DNA of 6,901 bases from Planctomycetota bacterium (GTDB taxonomy: Bacteria > JAJVIF01 > JAPKYR01), in contig DAOVJF010000141.1 of NCBI GenBank assembly GCA_030673355.1, positions 1-6,901 of the forward strand. Reading direction: 5' to 3'. The notes beneath the pieces were generated by a model. That model did not search any database. It was not told the DNA's origin and saw only the letters and a list, made by a program, of their open reading frames with translations. This document shows positions 5,559 to 6,901 of the stretch, in pieces (within the stretch, counting starts at the first letter, position 1; every line of letters begins with the position of its first letter). The position numbers and the translations under genes were made by a program.

Positions 5559-6901
5559 TTAAGCCGGCCGATCTCCGGTGTCTTTAAGTGCGGGTTTCAT
5601 CCAGAAATACATCAAAACTGTCTGGGCCATACTCAAAAACACAAAATACCATACCCATGACGGCAAACCGAACCATAGACTGCCAATCTCGTTCCATCGC
5701 CAGAAATCCATCGCGAGAATAAAGATCAACAGGAACCCGAGAAAGTACCAGATTTTCCCCGGTTCGATTTTCGGCAGGCCGATCGGTCCGGTGGCTATGT
5801 GTACGATGAAATAAACCAGCACTGTCCCGCCAATCACAGGCACTGCCGGCAAAAATCCAAATGACGGCATATTCAAACCAGGGATCGCGTATAAAACAAC
5901 CACGAGCTCTCCCAGAAGAATCGAACAGATCGCCGGTATCGCTCTCGGGTTTTTCAAATACAGGCCGAACAGTACCGACGGGAAAAGTACCGCAAGCCCG
6001 GTAAACGCCTGACTGACAGCCATGTCCACAATATTTCCAACCGGGTTCAACGCTATCGCCAGGCCCGCGATTGCAAGCACCGCGACAAACCATCGACCGG
6101 CAAGGCTGTTTCCCGAATCCGGATTTCTAACCGCTTTCCCGGTTTTGTTGATAAACGGAAGAATATCCCGCGTGAAAATCGATGACAGCGTGAGAAGCTG
6201 TGAATCCATCGTGCTCATCAACGCCGCCAGCCCTGCCGCAAGAACAAGCGTACCCATGAAAGGACCCGCGATCGAGGTCATGAGTAAATTCATAATATTG
6301 TCGGACGCTGTTCCCTCGAGGTCCGGGTAATCAATATGCCCAAGCACTCCAAGTGTGACAGGAATTATGAAAACCACCGTGCAGATCGCCGGATACAAAA
6401 TCGCGGTGCGCGCGAGCGACGATTTATTTTTAGCGGCGTAAAATCTCTGGAAAAGCTGCGGAAACATCGGGTCGCAGAAAAACCAGAGCAGGATAAATCC
6501 GAACCACATGCCCGGAACATATTTTCCTGTCCCGCCCGGACGTGAAAATAATTCAGGATTGGTTTCCAGGACATCGTGCAACCCCTTCGAGATTCCTCCA
6601 TAGTGCGACCCGACTATAAAAAGCGCCGACACCATCAGGATCACCATCAGGAAACCCTGGAAAACATCGGTCCACGCGACAGCCTTCAGTCCGCCCCGAA
6701 GCGTATAAACCAGAATTATCGCCGTAATCAGTACCGCTCCCCAGACCTCGGGCAATTCAAAAAGCTGGTTCAGGACTTTCCCGCCAGCGATTGGCTGGAT
6801 CGCCAGGTATGGAACGGTAAAAACTATCATTACAAGCGCGAAAAGCCCGGTCAGAAACGGGTTCTTATAAATGTGTCCGATCAGTTCGGCGGGAGTTACA
6901 A
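5559..6901 (-). CDS. Sodium:solute symporter (SSS family), N-terminus beyond window edge
   Basis: The frame stays open to the right edge. It reads 446 residues to a TAA at 5559, and the first in-window ATG (6830) is internal because the preceding residues (TPAELIGHIYKNPFLTGLF) are typical SSS sequence. Family members usually run to about 480-550 residues, so roughly the first two or three helices are missing. The protein would couple Na+ entry to uptake of a small solute across the cytoplasmic membrane; the substrate cannot be told. Motifs, numbered from the edge, are VPYLAIQPIAGG (29-40), RGGLKAVAWTDVFQG (68-82), DPMFPQLFQRFYAAK (143-157) and STMDSQLLTLSS (229-240), the last in the helix that holds Na+-binding Ser/Thr residues in PutP/vSGLT relatives. 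About ten hydrophobic helices are visible, ending in a short hydrophilic tail. It leads directly into the GT-C gene with no room for a separate terminator. Confidence 0.93.
   Translation of the reverse strand, partial: VTPAELIGHIYKNPFLTGLFALVMIVFTVPYLAIQPIAGGKVLNQLFELPEVWGAVLITAIILVYTLRGGLKAVAWTDVFQGFLMVILMVSALFIVGSHYGGISKGLHDVLETNPELFSRPGGTGKYVPGMWFGFILLWFFCDPMFPQLFQRFYAAKNKSSLARTAILYPAICTVVFIIPVTLGVLGHIDYPDLEGTASDNIMNLLMTSIAGPFMGTLVLAAGLAALMSTMDSQLLTLSSIFTRDILPFINKTGKAVRNPDSGNSLAGRWFVAVLAIAGLAIALNPVGNIVDMAVSQAFTGLAVLFPSVLFGLYLKNPRAIPAICSILLGELVVVLYAIPGLNMPSFGFLPAVPVIGGTVLVYFIVHIATGPIGLPKIEPGKIWYFLGFLLIFILAMDFWRWNEIGSLWFGLPSWVWYFVFLSMAQTVLMYFWMKPALKDTGDRPA

Noticed and set aside
5584..6093. 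Minus-strand open frame of 169 residues inside the symporter gene
   Set aside because: It is an alternative frame on the same strand as a clear SSS coding sequence, rich in Gly/Arg/Cys as expected of a shadow frame.
5559..6830. Symporter starting at the ATG at 6830
   Set aside because: The frame stays open upstream to the window edge with typical SSS sequence (TPAELIGHIYKNPF), so 6830 is an internal methionine.

Overview
The window reads as a bacterial chromosomal segment with dense, intron-free genes, clear Shine-Dalgarno sites and moderate GC by eye. The organism is probably a heterotroph that oxidises amino acids and uses sodium-coupled transport. The sequence contains no rRNA, tRNA or lineage marker, so I do not assign a phylum.

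Left part (1-2443, all minus strand): a leucine/isovalerate utilisation (liu) operon read right to left. It holds a MerR-family regulator of the LiuR type, then isovaleryl-CoA dehydrogenase (liuA), then the carboxyltransferase (beta) subunit of methylcrotonyl-CoA carboxylase (liuB), which runs off the left edge. The spacers are 27 and 39 nt, as expected for co-transcription. Together the two enzymes take isovaleryl-CoA to 3-methylcrotonyl-CoA and then, with the unseen biotin-carrying alpha subunit, to 3-methylglutaconyl-CoA. A 16-base ACGT-centred pseudo-palindrome just upstream of the regulator is the likely LiuR operator.

Middle part (2444-3811): a 190-nt divergent regulatory region, then a single plus-strand gene for a 383-residue, tryptophan-rich protein of unknown function. 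Its N-terminal half looks like a DprA/SLOG-type Rossmann fold. Its C-terminal half is a separate domain with motifs YHLTHWT, FEPYGIAI and WPKEQEWR. This is the least explained gene here and the best candidate for something undescribed.

Right part (3812-6901, minus strand): a sodium:solute symporter of the SSS family (N-terminus beyond the right edge), followed by a multi-pass GT-C-type membrane glycosyltransferase-like protein. The second gene's longest reading frame opens one base after the symporter stop, so the two are probably co-transcribed. The glycosyltransferase-like gene converges on the plus-strand gene with only 26 nt between stops. No RNA genes, mobile elements, CRISPR arrays or long repeats were seen.
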